Shown one piece after another: positions 43,621-50,938 of a stretch of DNA of 64,000 bases. Origin of the DNA: an uncultured Bacteroidales bacterium (lineage in GTDB: Bacteria > Bacteroidota > Bacteroidia > Bacteroidales > Muribaculaceae). A program made the position numbers and the translations under genes. The notes under the pieces were generated by a model that made no database searches, was not told the origin of the DNA, and saw only the letters and a program-made list of their open reading frames with translations. Position 1 is the stretch's first letter. Each line of letters starts with the position of its first letter. The stretch spans positions 20,859 through 84,858 of the forward strand of contig CACYVC010000023.1 of the NCBI GenBank assembly GCA_902777835.1, given 5' to 3'.

Positions 43621-44271
43621 TTATTTTTCTACATAAATGCCATCAACATAGATTCCCGATGCGTGTACGCACTCAGGCTTGATCTCGCCAACCTTCACCA
43701 ACTTCTCGGCCTCAACCACTACATAGTCGGCAGCGGTAGCCATCAAGGGGTTAAAATTATTAGTAGTACCCAAGAACACCATGTTGCCAAATTCGTCAAC
43801 GATGTTGGCGCGCAAGAAAGCGATATCAGCCTTCAATGGTTTCTCAAGCAAATAGTCCTTGCCGTCAACGGTAACAACGTCTTTGCCATCGGCCATGATA
43901 GTGCCCATGCCAGTTGGGGTGAGCACGCCACCCAAGCCAGCACCTGCCGCACGGATGCGTTCAGCAAGCGTTCCCTGTGGCACATACTCCACGATGAGTG
44001 TGCCCTCATTCTTCTGCAAAGCGGTCTGCTTGTTGGTACCAGTGTGCGATACGATAGCCTTCTTCACTTGATGGTTAGTCACTAACTTGCCGTGAGCCAC
44101 CTCGTCATAAGCGGTGTCGTTGGCAATGATTGTTAAGTCCTTAACGCCCTTCTCTACAATGGCGTCGATAATTTGTGTGGCACTACCCACACCGAGGAAG
44201 CCGCCGAACATGATGGTCATTCCATCTTGTACCTTCTCGACAGCTTGCTCAAGAGTGATTTGTTTGTTCAT
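43621..44271 (-). CDS. atoD: Butyrate-acetoacetate CoA-transferase, alpha subunit
   Basis: AtoD is the glycine-rich subunit of the CoA-transferase. The 216-residue protein has [12 protein letters not shown] near the start, [12 protein letters not shown] and the TPTGMGT loop. It pairs with AtoA, which lies eight genes downstream. As the first gene of the operon it follows the promoter at 44330-44337 with a leader of about 50 nt. Confidence 0.94.
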   Translation of the reverse strand: MNKQITLEQAVEKVQDGMTIMFGGFLGVGSATQIIDAIVEKGVKDLTIIANDTAYDEVAHGKLVTNHQVKKAIVSHTGTNKQTALQKNEGTLIVEYVPQGTLAERIRAAGAGLGGVLTPTGMGTIMADGKDVVTVDGKDYLLEKPLKADIAFLRANIVDEFGNMVFLGTTNNFNPLMATAADYVVVEAEKLVKVGEIKPECVHASGIYVDGIYVEK

Positions 44272-44314
44272 AATAGATGTTTATGTTTTAGATATTGTAA
44301 TGTTTATGTTATAT

Positions 44315-44328
44315 AGTCTAATTAGACT
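44315..44328. promoter_or_regulatory. 14-bp perfect palindrome, operator candidate of the lysine operon
   Basis: AGTCTAATTAGACT is its own reverse complement and begins one base after the -7 box on the minus strand, so it covers the expected transcription start. A repressor bound here would block initiation. The regulator is not evident in the window. Confidence 0.6.
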
Positions 44329-44329
44329 G

Positions 44330-44337
44330 CAAATATA
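44330..44337 (-). promoter_or_regulatory. -7 promoter box of the lysine operon
   Basis: The minus strand reads TATATTTG, a match to TAnnTTTG, with ATTGCGG about 17 bp upstream as a possible -33 element. Start of transcription near 44322. Confidence 0.65.
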
Positions 44338-44573
44338 GTGATTTTTCCGCAATTATCAGCCCATTTCACCACTTTTTTTATCCACATTTTAACCCACTTT
44401 CTATAACAACAATAATAACAGAGGGTTGCGACAAAAATAACATATAACTATTGTGTTTAATAAAGCTGTTTCCTTCGCAAAATATGATTGTTTCTAAACG
44501 TCTTATCCACTTGCGCTAATCAAAAAATCATCTAATCGGCAAGTATATTTCCAAAAAATGCTGTATTTTTTTG

Positions 44574-44655
44574 AGAAATTAGGCCGTGCCTCGCAAATAA
44601 AAATGAAAAACTTTGTTTTTCATTTTGTATTTCTCTCGCCTTGCACTAATTTTGC
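44574..44655 (+). repeat. Promoter-bearing palindromic element, copy B
   Basis: GAAATTAGGCCGTGCCTCG at one end and CTCGCCTTGCACTAATTTTGC at the other, with AAATAAAAATGAAA and TTTTTCATTTTGTATTT pairing inside. TTTG (44624-44627) and TAATTTTG (44647-44654) are exactly 19 bp apart, as in copy A. The rest of the gap 44338-44573 is AT-rich with no gene. Confidence 0.75.
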
Positions 44656-44678
44656 CAAAAATTTCTAAAACGCCTATT

Positions 44679-45530
44679 ATGAATATAGTAAAACGCGCCA
44701 TCTTTGGTGGCATATATGTTGCACTAATCGTTGCTTCACTTTTGTTGTGGGATAGTTGCAAATGGGTATTCGTGGTGCTCTTTTCCGCTTTTATCATCTT
44801 AGGAATGAACGAGGCGTCAAAGCTTCTCAACCACAATGGCCAAAAGGCATCGCCGCTCATTAAAGGTATTGACATGGCAGGCGCAGTTCTCACGTTCCTA
44901 GCAGTGTTTGCCCACTTCAACCTGCCCTCACTGGCTGGGTTATTCCTGATACCTATTGCTGGATATCTGTTAGTGCGCTTCACAGCACAACTCTATATGC
45001 CCTCACGAAACGCTTTAATTGATGTGCCTCAGTCGTTAGGCACACTGGCCTATGTAGCATTGCCAATCATAATCCTAAACATCATCGCCAGCGTCTTCTC
45101 TCCTCGCATCGTTCTGGCCATGTTTGTATTCATCTGGCTTAACGACACTGGAGCGTTCCTCGTGGGATGTGCCATTGGCAAGCACCGTCTATTTGAGCGA
45201 ATCAGTCCTAAGAAATCTTGGGAAGGCGTGTTTGGTGGTGCTGCTTTTGTAATTGCCGCTGCAATAGCATTTGCCTGCGTTCCATGTCTGAAAGACGTGT
45301 TCAACCCCATCAACCTGAGCGTGGCAACATGGATAGCACTTGGAGTAGTGACAGTGATAGCCTCCACGCTTGGCGACCTCTTTGAATCGCTCCTAAAGCG
45401 CACCGCTGGCGTTAAAGATTCGGGCAACATCATCCCTGGTCATGGAGGCATACTCGACCGCATCGACAGTCTGCTCTTCGTAGCACTTGCCACAATCATC
45501 ATTCTACAAATTGTAACTGCCATACAATAA
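44679..45530 (+). CDS. cdsA: Phosphatidate cytidylyltransferase
   Basis: CdsA makes CDP-diacylglycerol from phosphatidate and CTP at the inner membrane, the branch point of phospholipid synthesis. The 283-residue protein has about eight hydrophobic segments and the C-terminal family signature LLKRTAGVKDSGNIIPGHGG then DRIDSLLF, with both Asp residues in place. ATG 44679 is used because the longer reading begins inside the promoter element. Confidence 0.96.
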   Translation: MNIVKRAIFGGIYVALIVASLLLWDSCKWVFVVLFSAFIILGMNEASKLLNHNGQKASPLIKGIDMAGAVLTFLAVFAHFNLPSLAGLFLIPIAGYLLVRFTAQLYMPSRNALIDVPQSLGTLAYVALPIIILNIIASVFSPRIVLAMFVFIWLNDTGAFLVGCAIGKHRLFERISPKKSWEGVFGGAAFVIAAAIAFACVPCLKDVFNPINLSVATWIALGVVTVIASTLGDLFESLLKRTAGVKDSGNIIPGHGGILDRIDSLLFVALATIIILQIVTAIQ

Positions 45531-45560
45531 AACCCTTTCGGGCGTGTTTATTAATCAGTT

Positions 45561-47042
45561 ATGCAATCAAGTCGATATTTCATATTATCATTTATACTCC
45601 TATGTTTGCTGACAGCTGCTTGTCACAACAAAGATGATAAGAGCAAATCGGTCTCAACCGACACCATGCCTACCATAGTCGTAGAGAATAAACTCCCCGA
45701 CACGCTAGTAGTGGGTACCATCTACAGCCCCGCAAGTTTCTTCATACTTAGGGGAGACACTCTAGGTTATGACTATGAGCGTATCTGTGCCTTTGCCCGC
45801 GACAACGGCATCGCCATTAGGTTCCACGTCGCCACAAGCATGAAAGAACTCATCTCACTCGTTGAGAACAACAAGGTACACGTTGCAGCCTATGAGATTC
45901 CCATGACTGCCGAATTTAAGGAGCACGTGATACACTGCGGTGAACAAAACATCACTTATCAAGTGCTTGTGCAACGCGCCACAAAAGACACACTTACCGA
46001 TGTTACTCAACTCGTTGGCAAAGAAGTATATGTGATACATGGCTCAAGCTACGAGGCACGCCTTAAGAACCTCGACAATGAGCTGGGAGGAGGTATCAAG
46101 ATTCACGCTATCGACAACGACTCGCTAATCAGCGAAGACCTTATCGATATGGTGGCTAGCGGACGACTGCCCTACACCGTAGCAGAGAGCGACATAGCGC
46201 AAATCAACAAGACCTATAACGACAGCATTAGCATCAGTCTGAAAATAGGGTTCCCACAACGAGCATCGTGGGCAACTGGTAAAGACCGTCAATGGCTTGC
46301 TAACGCAATAAACAACTGGGCCAGCAACAATGCTACCATTACCAATGCACACACCATAAAGCAGCGCTACTTCGAGATGAACAAGCATCACATCGACTCG
46401 ATGAGAGCGATGAGCGACTCGCTGAACTTCATCAAGCAAGCCAGGACCGAGAGTGGCGAAATCGACTACTCAAAGATTTATAAGCGTCGCGAAGGTGACA
46501 TTTCGGGATATGACCGACTATTCAAGAAATATGCCGCTACAGCTGGAGTGGAGTGGACTGTGCTGGCGGCGATTGCATACGTGGAATCAGACTTCAATCC
46601 CAATGCGGTGTCATGGGCAGGAGCTGTGGGACTAATGCAGGTGATGCCCAGCACGGCAAAGAGTTATGGCTTCTCAGAAGAAGACCTACGTGATCCTGAG
46701 AAGAGCGTTTACATTGCCAGTCTCATTCTCTCCAAGACCGACAAGTTCTTGCAAAGCTACATATCCAACCGTGCCGAACGACTAAGGTTTAATCTCGGAG
46801 CTTACAATGCTGGCGTGGGGCACGTTATCGATGCCATGAAGCTAGCACAGAAGTACAACAAGAACCCTCACATCTGGTACTCCAACGTCGAGGCAGCTGT
46901 GCTTTGGAAGACTCACCCTGAGTTCTACAACGACCCTGTTTGCAGCTACGGCTACTGCCGAGGAACAGAGACCGTCAACTATGTGCGACAAGTCGAGAAC
47001 GCTTACCGTGTGTTCCGAAACTATGTCAACAAAAAGAAGTAA
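45561..47042 (+). CDS. MltF-like membrane-bound lytic transglycosylase
   Basis: The 493-residue lipoprotein (signal ending in LTAAC, Cys 21) has an amino-acid-binding-like periplasmic domain (about 48-275) followed by a lytic transglycosylase SLT domain (about 320-455). The catalytic Glu is expected at 342 in AYVESDFNP, and GLMQVMPSTAKSYGF and NLGAYNAGVGHV complete the signature. This is the MltF layout; MltF cleaves peptidoglycan strands with formation of anhydromuramic ends. It lies 30 bp after cdsA and may share its transcript. Confidence 0.92.
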   Translation: MQSSRYFILSFILLCLLTAACHNKDDKSKSVSTDTMPTIVVENKLPDTLVVGTIYSPASFFILRGDTLGYDYERICAFARDNGIAIRFHVATSMKELISLVENNKVHVAAYEIPMTAEFKEHVIHCGEQNITYQVLVQRATKDTLTDVTQLVGKEVYVIHGSSYEARLKNLDNELGGGIKIHAIDNDSLISEDLIDMVASGRLPYTVAESDIAQINKTYNDSISISLKIGFPQRASWATGKDRQWLANAINNWASNNATITNAHTIKQRYFEMNKHHIDSMRAMSDSLNFIKQARTESGEIDYSKIYKRREGDISGYDRLFKKYAATAGVEWTVLAAIAYVESDFNPNAVSWAGAVGLMQVMPSTAKSYGFSEEDLRDPEKSVYIASLILSKTDKFLQSYISNRAERLRFNLGAYNAGVGHVIDAMKLAQKYNKNPHIWYSNVEAAVLWKTHPEFYNDPVCSYGYCRGTETVNYVRQVENAYRVFRNYVNKKK

Positions 47043-47059
47043 CGTTCTAACTATATTCA

Positions 47060-47155
47060 AGTTTCTAAAACTCTATAAACTTGAAGTTTAGAGGTTAGAG
47101 CTCAGTGTTTAGAGAAGACACTTATTACTTAACACTTTACACTTAACACTTAAAA
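47060..47155. repeat. Short-period spacer repeat (TTTAGAGGTTAGAG, ACACTTTACACTTAACACTT)
   Basis: Imperfect repeats of CTTAACACTT and AGAGTTTAGAG fill the gap before deoD, and CAAGTTT/AAACTTG can pair. No gene was seen. Confidence 0.6.
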
Positions 47156-47157
47156 AA

Positions 47158-47874
47158 ATGGCAACACCACACATCAACGCCCACGAAGGCGATTTCGCAA
47201 AAACTATTCTTATGCCCGGCGACCCTTTGAGGGCACAGTTTATCGCAGAGAATTTCATCGACAATCCTAAACTTGTCACTTCGGTAAGGAACGTGCTCGG
47301 ATTTACTGGCACCTACAATGGCAAACCCATCTCAGTGATGGCAAGTGGCATGGGAATGCCCAGCATTGGCATCTACAGCTATGAACTGTTCCAATTTTAT
47401 GGTGTTGAGAACATCATCCGCATCGGTTCGGCTGGAAGTTACACTAAGCAGCTTAAGGTGAAAGATGTAGTGCTTGCCAACTCGGCTTACAGCACATCAT
47501 CCTACGCACAAGTGCACAACGGCGAGACAAGTCACGAACTCCTCCCAAGCCAACACATCAATGAGGTAATATTAGCAAAAGCCCAAGAACTCGACATAAA
47601 ATGCACTCCTTGCAAGGTATATTCCAGCGACGTGTTCTATGGAGGTCCCAACAGTGAGCCCTGGCAACAGCTACGAGAGCGCACTGGTGTTGATTGCGTA
47701 GAGATGGAAAGTTTCGCGCTATTCCAGAATGCAAGAGTGATGGGCAAAAATGCTGCTTGCCTGCTTACCATCAGCGACTCACTGGTAGAGTTTACCGCCA
47801 TGAGTGCCGAAGAACGCCAAACCAGCTTTCGCACCATGATGCACCTGGCATTGGAGTCGGCAATAGCACTCTAA
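47158..47874 (+). CDS. deoD: Purine nucleoside phosphorylase DeoD-type
   Basis: DeoD phosphorolyses purine nucleosides to base and ribose-1-phosphate for salvage. The 238-residue length matches the hexameric class. The start MATPHINAHEGDFA with MPGDPLRAQFIAE, IRIGSAGSY, DCVEMESFALF and ISDSL are all family signatures; the Met-Glu-Ser triplet binds ribose and Asp of ISDS protonates the base. It is convergent with the lptG-like gene, and only 57 bp separate them. Confidence 0.97.
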   Translation: MATPHINAHEGDFAKTILMPGDPLRAQFIAENFIDNPKLVTSVRNVLGFTGTYNGKPISVMASGMGMPSIGIYSYELFQFYGVENIIRIGSAGSYTKQLKVKDVVLANSAYSTSSYAQVHNGETSHELLPSQHINEVILAKAQELDIKCTPCKVYSSDVFYGGPNSEPWQQLRERTGVDCVEMESFALFQNARVMGKNAACLLTISDSLVEFTAMSAEERQTSFRTMMHLALESAIAL

Positions 47875-47931
47875 TCAGAGAACAAGAAACCGACCCTATA
47901 ACATTCAGTATCAAATACACGCCTCTAAGGA

Positions 47932-49245
47932 TCATTGGGCGGCGCGGCGATACAGGAAAATAGCAATAATGGTATAAACGATGTTTGGAATCCACATTGC
48001 TAGACGTGGCGATGTGTAGCCGCTTAGTGCAAAGGTTTGGGTAACAGTCATAAACAGGATGTAGGAGAAACTCAGCAACAGACCAATTCCTATGTTCACA
48101 CCCATACCTCCACGTACCTTTCGCGACGAGAGGGACAGACCAATCACCGTGAGGATAAATGCTGCAGCGGTCATAGCAAAGCGTTTCTCATATTCCAGCT
48201 CAAACTGCTGCAGGTTAGCCACTCCCCTAGCCTTTTGCTTGTTGATGTAATGCCTCAGCTCGGGCGAAGTGAGCATCTCTTGGTCATTCTTCGAGATAAG
48301 GAAGTCGCGCGGCTCCACGTCAAGCATTGTGTCGATTGATGAACCACGACGAAGGGTCTCCTTCAGTCCGTCAAACTTCCTGATGCTGTATTCATTGAGT
48401 TTCCATCGTCCCAAAGTATCGTAGGTCACACTATTAGCAGTGATACGCGATACTAAAGTGTTGCCTTTGAACTCCTCCATCGTGAACTGGTAACCACGTT
48501 TGGTGGTGTTGTCATATCTAGCGATATATGCCATTACACCTGGTTTCACCTGGAGCTGAATGTTGTCGCCAAAGTCCACACGCTTGTTCTTAACCCATTG
48601 ATTGGTGTATTCTATTCGCTTCACATTGGCGGGAGGGATAATATAAAGTGCCAATACTAGAGTGCCAGCAGCGATTATTGCAGCACTCACAATATAGGGC
48701 ACCATAAGTCGCTTGAAGCTTATGCCACTCGACATCATAGCGATAATCTCGCTGTGGTCGGCAAGTTTGGAGGTAAAGAAAATTACCGTGATGAAAACAA
48801 ATAGTGGCGCAAATTGGTTGGCAAAATAAGGCAAGAAGTTCAAGAAATACTTGAACACCGTTTCTTTGAGCGGTGCTGTTAGCATCGCATCGAGTTTCTC
48901 GTTGATGTCAAACACAATCACGATTGCCAGAAGCACCAAGATGGCAAATAAGAAAGTGCCAAGGAATTTCTTCATGATATAAGCGTCAAAGCGCTTTATC
49001 CATGGTTTACGAATCTTCTTAGGAGTACTTTCTTCTTCTTTTGTCGATACTTTAATATCTCCTTCGTTGGGAACCATCTCATCGGCAGTCTCTTGTAGGT
49101 TCTCGGGGGCGATTTTAGGCACTTCCATCTGGGTAAAATCGATGTCGGAGCGCACAGACTGTCCGCTCTCGTTAATCAGTTCCCATTTCTCAGAGTTCTG
49201 CAAAATGGTGTCACTACCCTTCTTATTTCGCCTTATCAATCCCAT
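47932..49245 (-). CDS. LptF/LptG (YjgP/YjgQ) family permease
   Basis: The 437-residue protein is one of the inner-membrane permease subunits that extract lipopolysaccharide and pass it to the LptA bridge. It has three membrane helices near the N-terminus (FLFAILVLLAIVIVFDI and two more to about 200), a periplasmic beta domain (about 210-345) and three helices at the C-terminus. Residues of about 1-80, charged and acidic, precede the first helix and are longer than usual. It follows tgt on the same strand, a common pairing in Bacteroidota. Whether it acts as LptF or LptG is not clear. Confidence 0.88.
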   Translation of the reverse strand: MGLIRRNKKGSDTILQNSEKWELINESGQSVRSDIDFTQMEVPKIAPENLQETADEMVPNEGDIKVSTKEEESTPKKIRKPWIKRFDAYIMKKFLGTFLFAILVLLAIVIVFDINEKLDAMLTAPLKETVFKYFLNFLPYFANQFAPLFVFITVIFFTSKLADHSEIIAMMSSGISFKRLMVPYIVSAAIIAAGTLVLALYIIPPANVKRIEYTNQWVKNKRVDFGDNIQLQVKPGVMAYIARYDNTTKRGYQFTMEEFKGNTLVSRITANSVTYDTLGRWKLNEYSIRKFDGLKETLRRGSSIDTMLDVEPRDFLISKNDQEMLTSPELRHYINKQKARGVANLQQFELEYEKRFAMTAAAFILTVIGLSLSSRKVRGGMGVNIGIGLLLSFSYILFMTVTQTFALSGYTSPRLAMWIPNIVYTIIAIFLYRRAAQ

Positions 49246-49345
49246 TAATAATAGTTCAGAGTTTAGAGTTTTCAGTTATCAGTCATCTGTTGTCCTCTCG
49301 TTAGCTCATTATCTATATCTATTGTCTAGTCAGCTTGTTAGCTAA
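49246..49345. repeat. Short-period spacer repeat (GTTCAGAGTTTAGAG units)
   Basis: Units like AGTTCAGAGTTTAGAGTTTTCAGTT repeat, in broken form, between tgt and the lptG-like gene. No coding feature. Confidence 0.55.
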
Positions 49346-49348
49346 CAC

Positions 49349-50479
49349 CTACAATCTGCGAGTAACATTATCAACCATAGCAGTTTTCCAAGTCTTGAAG
49401 TCGCCAGCAATGATGTGGCGGCGAGCCTCACCCACCAGCCACAGATAAAACGCTAAGTTGTGGATGCTGGCAATCTGCATCGCTAGTAGTTCGTTGGCGA
49501 TGAAAAGGTGGCGCACATAGGCTTTGCTATAGATGCGATCAACTGCCGATGCGCCATCTTCTTGAAGCGGAGAGAAGTCATCGGCCCACTTCTTGTTGCG
49601 CATGTTCATGATGCCGTGCTGAGTGAACAACATGCCGTTGCGGCCGTTGCGCGTGGGCATCACGCAGTCCATCATGTCAACACCACGATCTATCGCCTCG
49701 AGAATATTGGCAGGCGTGCCCACACCCATCAAGTAGCGCGGGCGGTCTTCGGGCAGAATCTCGTTCACAACCTCTATCATCTCATACATCACCTCCACTG
49801 GCTCACCCACAGCCAAGCCACCAATGGCATTGCCCTCGGCGCCAAGGTCAGCAACGTGCTTGGCGGCGTCTTGACGCAGGTCGGTATAGGTGCATCCTTG
49901 AACTATAGGGAAAAACGCCTGACTATGACCATATAGTGGCTGCGTCTCATTGAAATGCTTCCATCCACGCTCCAGCCATTGCTGGGTGAGGCGCAGCGAC
50001 TTCTCTGAATAACGGTAATCGCTGGTACCCGGCGGACACTCGTCAAGCGCCATCATAATGTCGCTACCAATGCTGCGCTGAATATCAACGACTTTCTCGG
50101 GAGTGAATAGATGCTTTGAACCATCGATGTGGCTGCGGAAGGTCACACCTTCCTCTTTGAGTTTGCGGTTCTCGCTCAGGGAGAACACCTGGAAACCGCC
50201 ACTATCAGTCAAAATTGGTCGGTCCCAGCTGTTGAACTTGTGAAGGCCACCAGCCTTCTCTATTATATCCATGCCAGGACGCAGATAAAGGTGATAGGTG
50301 TTGCCTAGGATAATCTGAGCCTTTATGTCATCGCGCAACTCACTCATGTGCACTGCCTTGACACTGCCCACTGTGCCCACAGGCATAAAGATGGGAGTCT
50401 CAATGTCGCCATGGTCAGTGCTTATCAAGCCCGCACGAGCCTTGGTATCTTTATTTGTAGCTACTACTTTGTAGTCCAT
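49349..50479 (-). CDS. tgt: tRNA-guanine transglycosylase
   Basis: Tgt exchanges guanine 34 of GUN tRNAs for preQ1, on the way to queuosine. The 376-residue length is typical. Signatures include the start with DTKARAG, TPIFMPVGT, LTDSGGFQVFS with the catalytic Asp, the FAxQ-like FRSHIDGSKH and GGLAVGEP; the RPRYLMGVGTP block is complete. The zinc ligands are less obvious: the usual C-terminal CxCxxC appears only as DCVMPTRNGRNG with later Asn and His, so the metal site was not confirmed. The gene is preceded by copy C of the promoter element. Confidence 0.96.
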   Translation of the reverse strand: MDYKVVATNKDTKARAGLISTDHGDIETPIFMPVGTVGSVKAVHMSELRDDIKAQIILGNTYHLYLRPGMDIIEKAGGLHKFNSWDRPILTDSGGFQVFSLSENRKLKEEGVTFRSHIDGSKHLFTPEKVVDIQRSIGSDIMMALDECPPGTSDYRYSEKSLRLTQQWLERGWKHFNETQPLYGHSQAFFPIVQGCTYTDLRQDAAKHVADLGAEGNAIGGLAVGEPVEVMYEMIEVVNEILPEDRPRYLMGVGTPANILEAIDRGVDMMDCVMPTRNGRNGMLFTQHGIMNMRNKKWADDFSPLQEDGASAVDRIYSKAYVRHLFIANELLAMQIASIHNLAFYLWLVGEARRHIIAGDFKTWKTAMVDNVTRRL

Positions 50480-50543
50480 AACGTTTTAGTTCATAGTTCA
50501 AAGTTTCCACAATAAACTCTAAACATCGGCAATGCCAAATAAT

Positions 50544-50630
50544 TGTGCAAAATTAGTGCAAGTTGAGAGCAGAACAAAATAATAAACGAAGTTTTTTATT
50601 TTTTATGCCGAAACGCCGCCTAATTTATCG
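50544..50630 (-). repeat. Promoter-bearing palindromic element, copy C
   Basis: On the minus strand it reads CGATAAATTAGGCGGCG at the start and ends in CAACTTGCACTAATTTTGC. TTTG (50575-50578) and TAATTTTG (50548-50555) are again 19 bp apart and point into tgt. A partial extra end (GGTTTGCACTAATTTT on the same strand) adjoins at 50631-50648. Confidence 0.7.
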
Positions 50631-50732
50631 AAAATTAGTGCAAACCGAGGGAACTGCCAAATTTATTTCACAATTTACATTTTCTGATGATTGGACTTGA
50701 CCCATCATATCGAAACTGTATCAAAAATAAAA

Positions 50733-50912
50733 AACAACTGATTATTCTGATAAATCTGATTATTTACAACTTTTTTAAAACTTGCTAGTCAATAAGTTGA
50801 AAATTCAGAACTTTCAGATTATTCAGTTGTTTATAATAAAATCTGAGTTTTGACACAACCTCTACAACGGAAACACAACTGCGATATAGTTCGTCTCCGA
50901 CGCTCGGGCAAG
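50733..50912. repeat. 3'-flank repeat of SUMF1-domain genes, copy 1
   Basis: About 156 bp (50757-50912) match 53972-54130 nearly base for base, from CTGATTATTTACAAC to GACGCTCGGGCAAG; a weaker match extends to 50733. No open reading frame of note is seen in it. It lies just beyond the hairpin at the 3' end of the gene at 50939. Confidence 0.88.
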
Positions 50913-50938
50913 ATTATGTATCGCCTCACGAAATCGCA

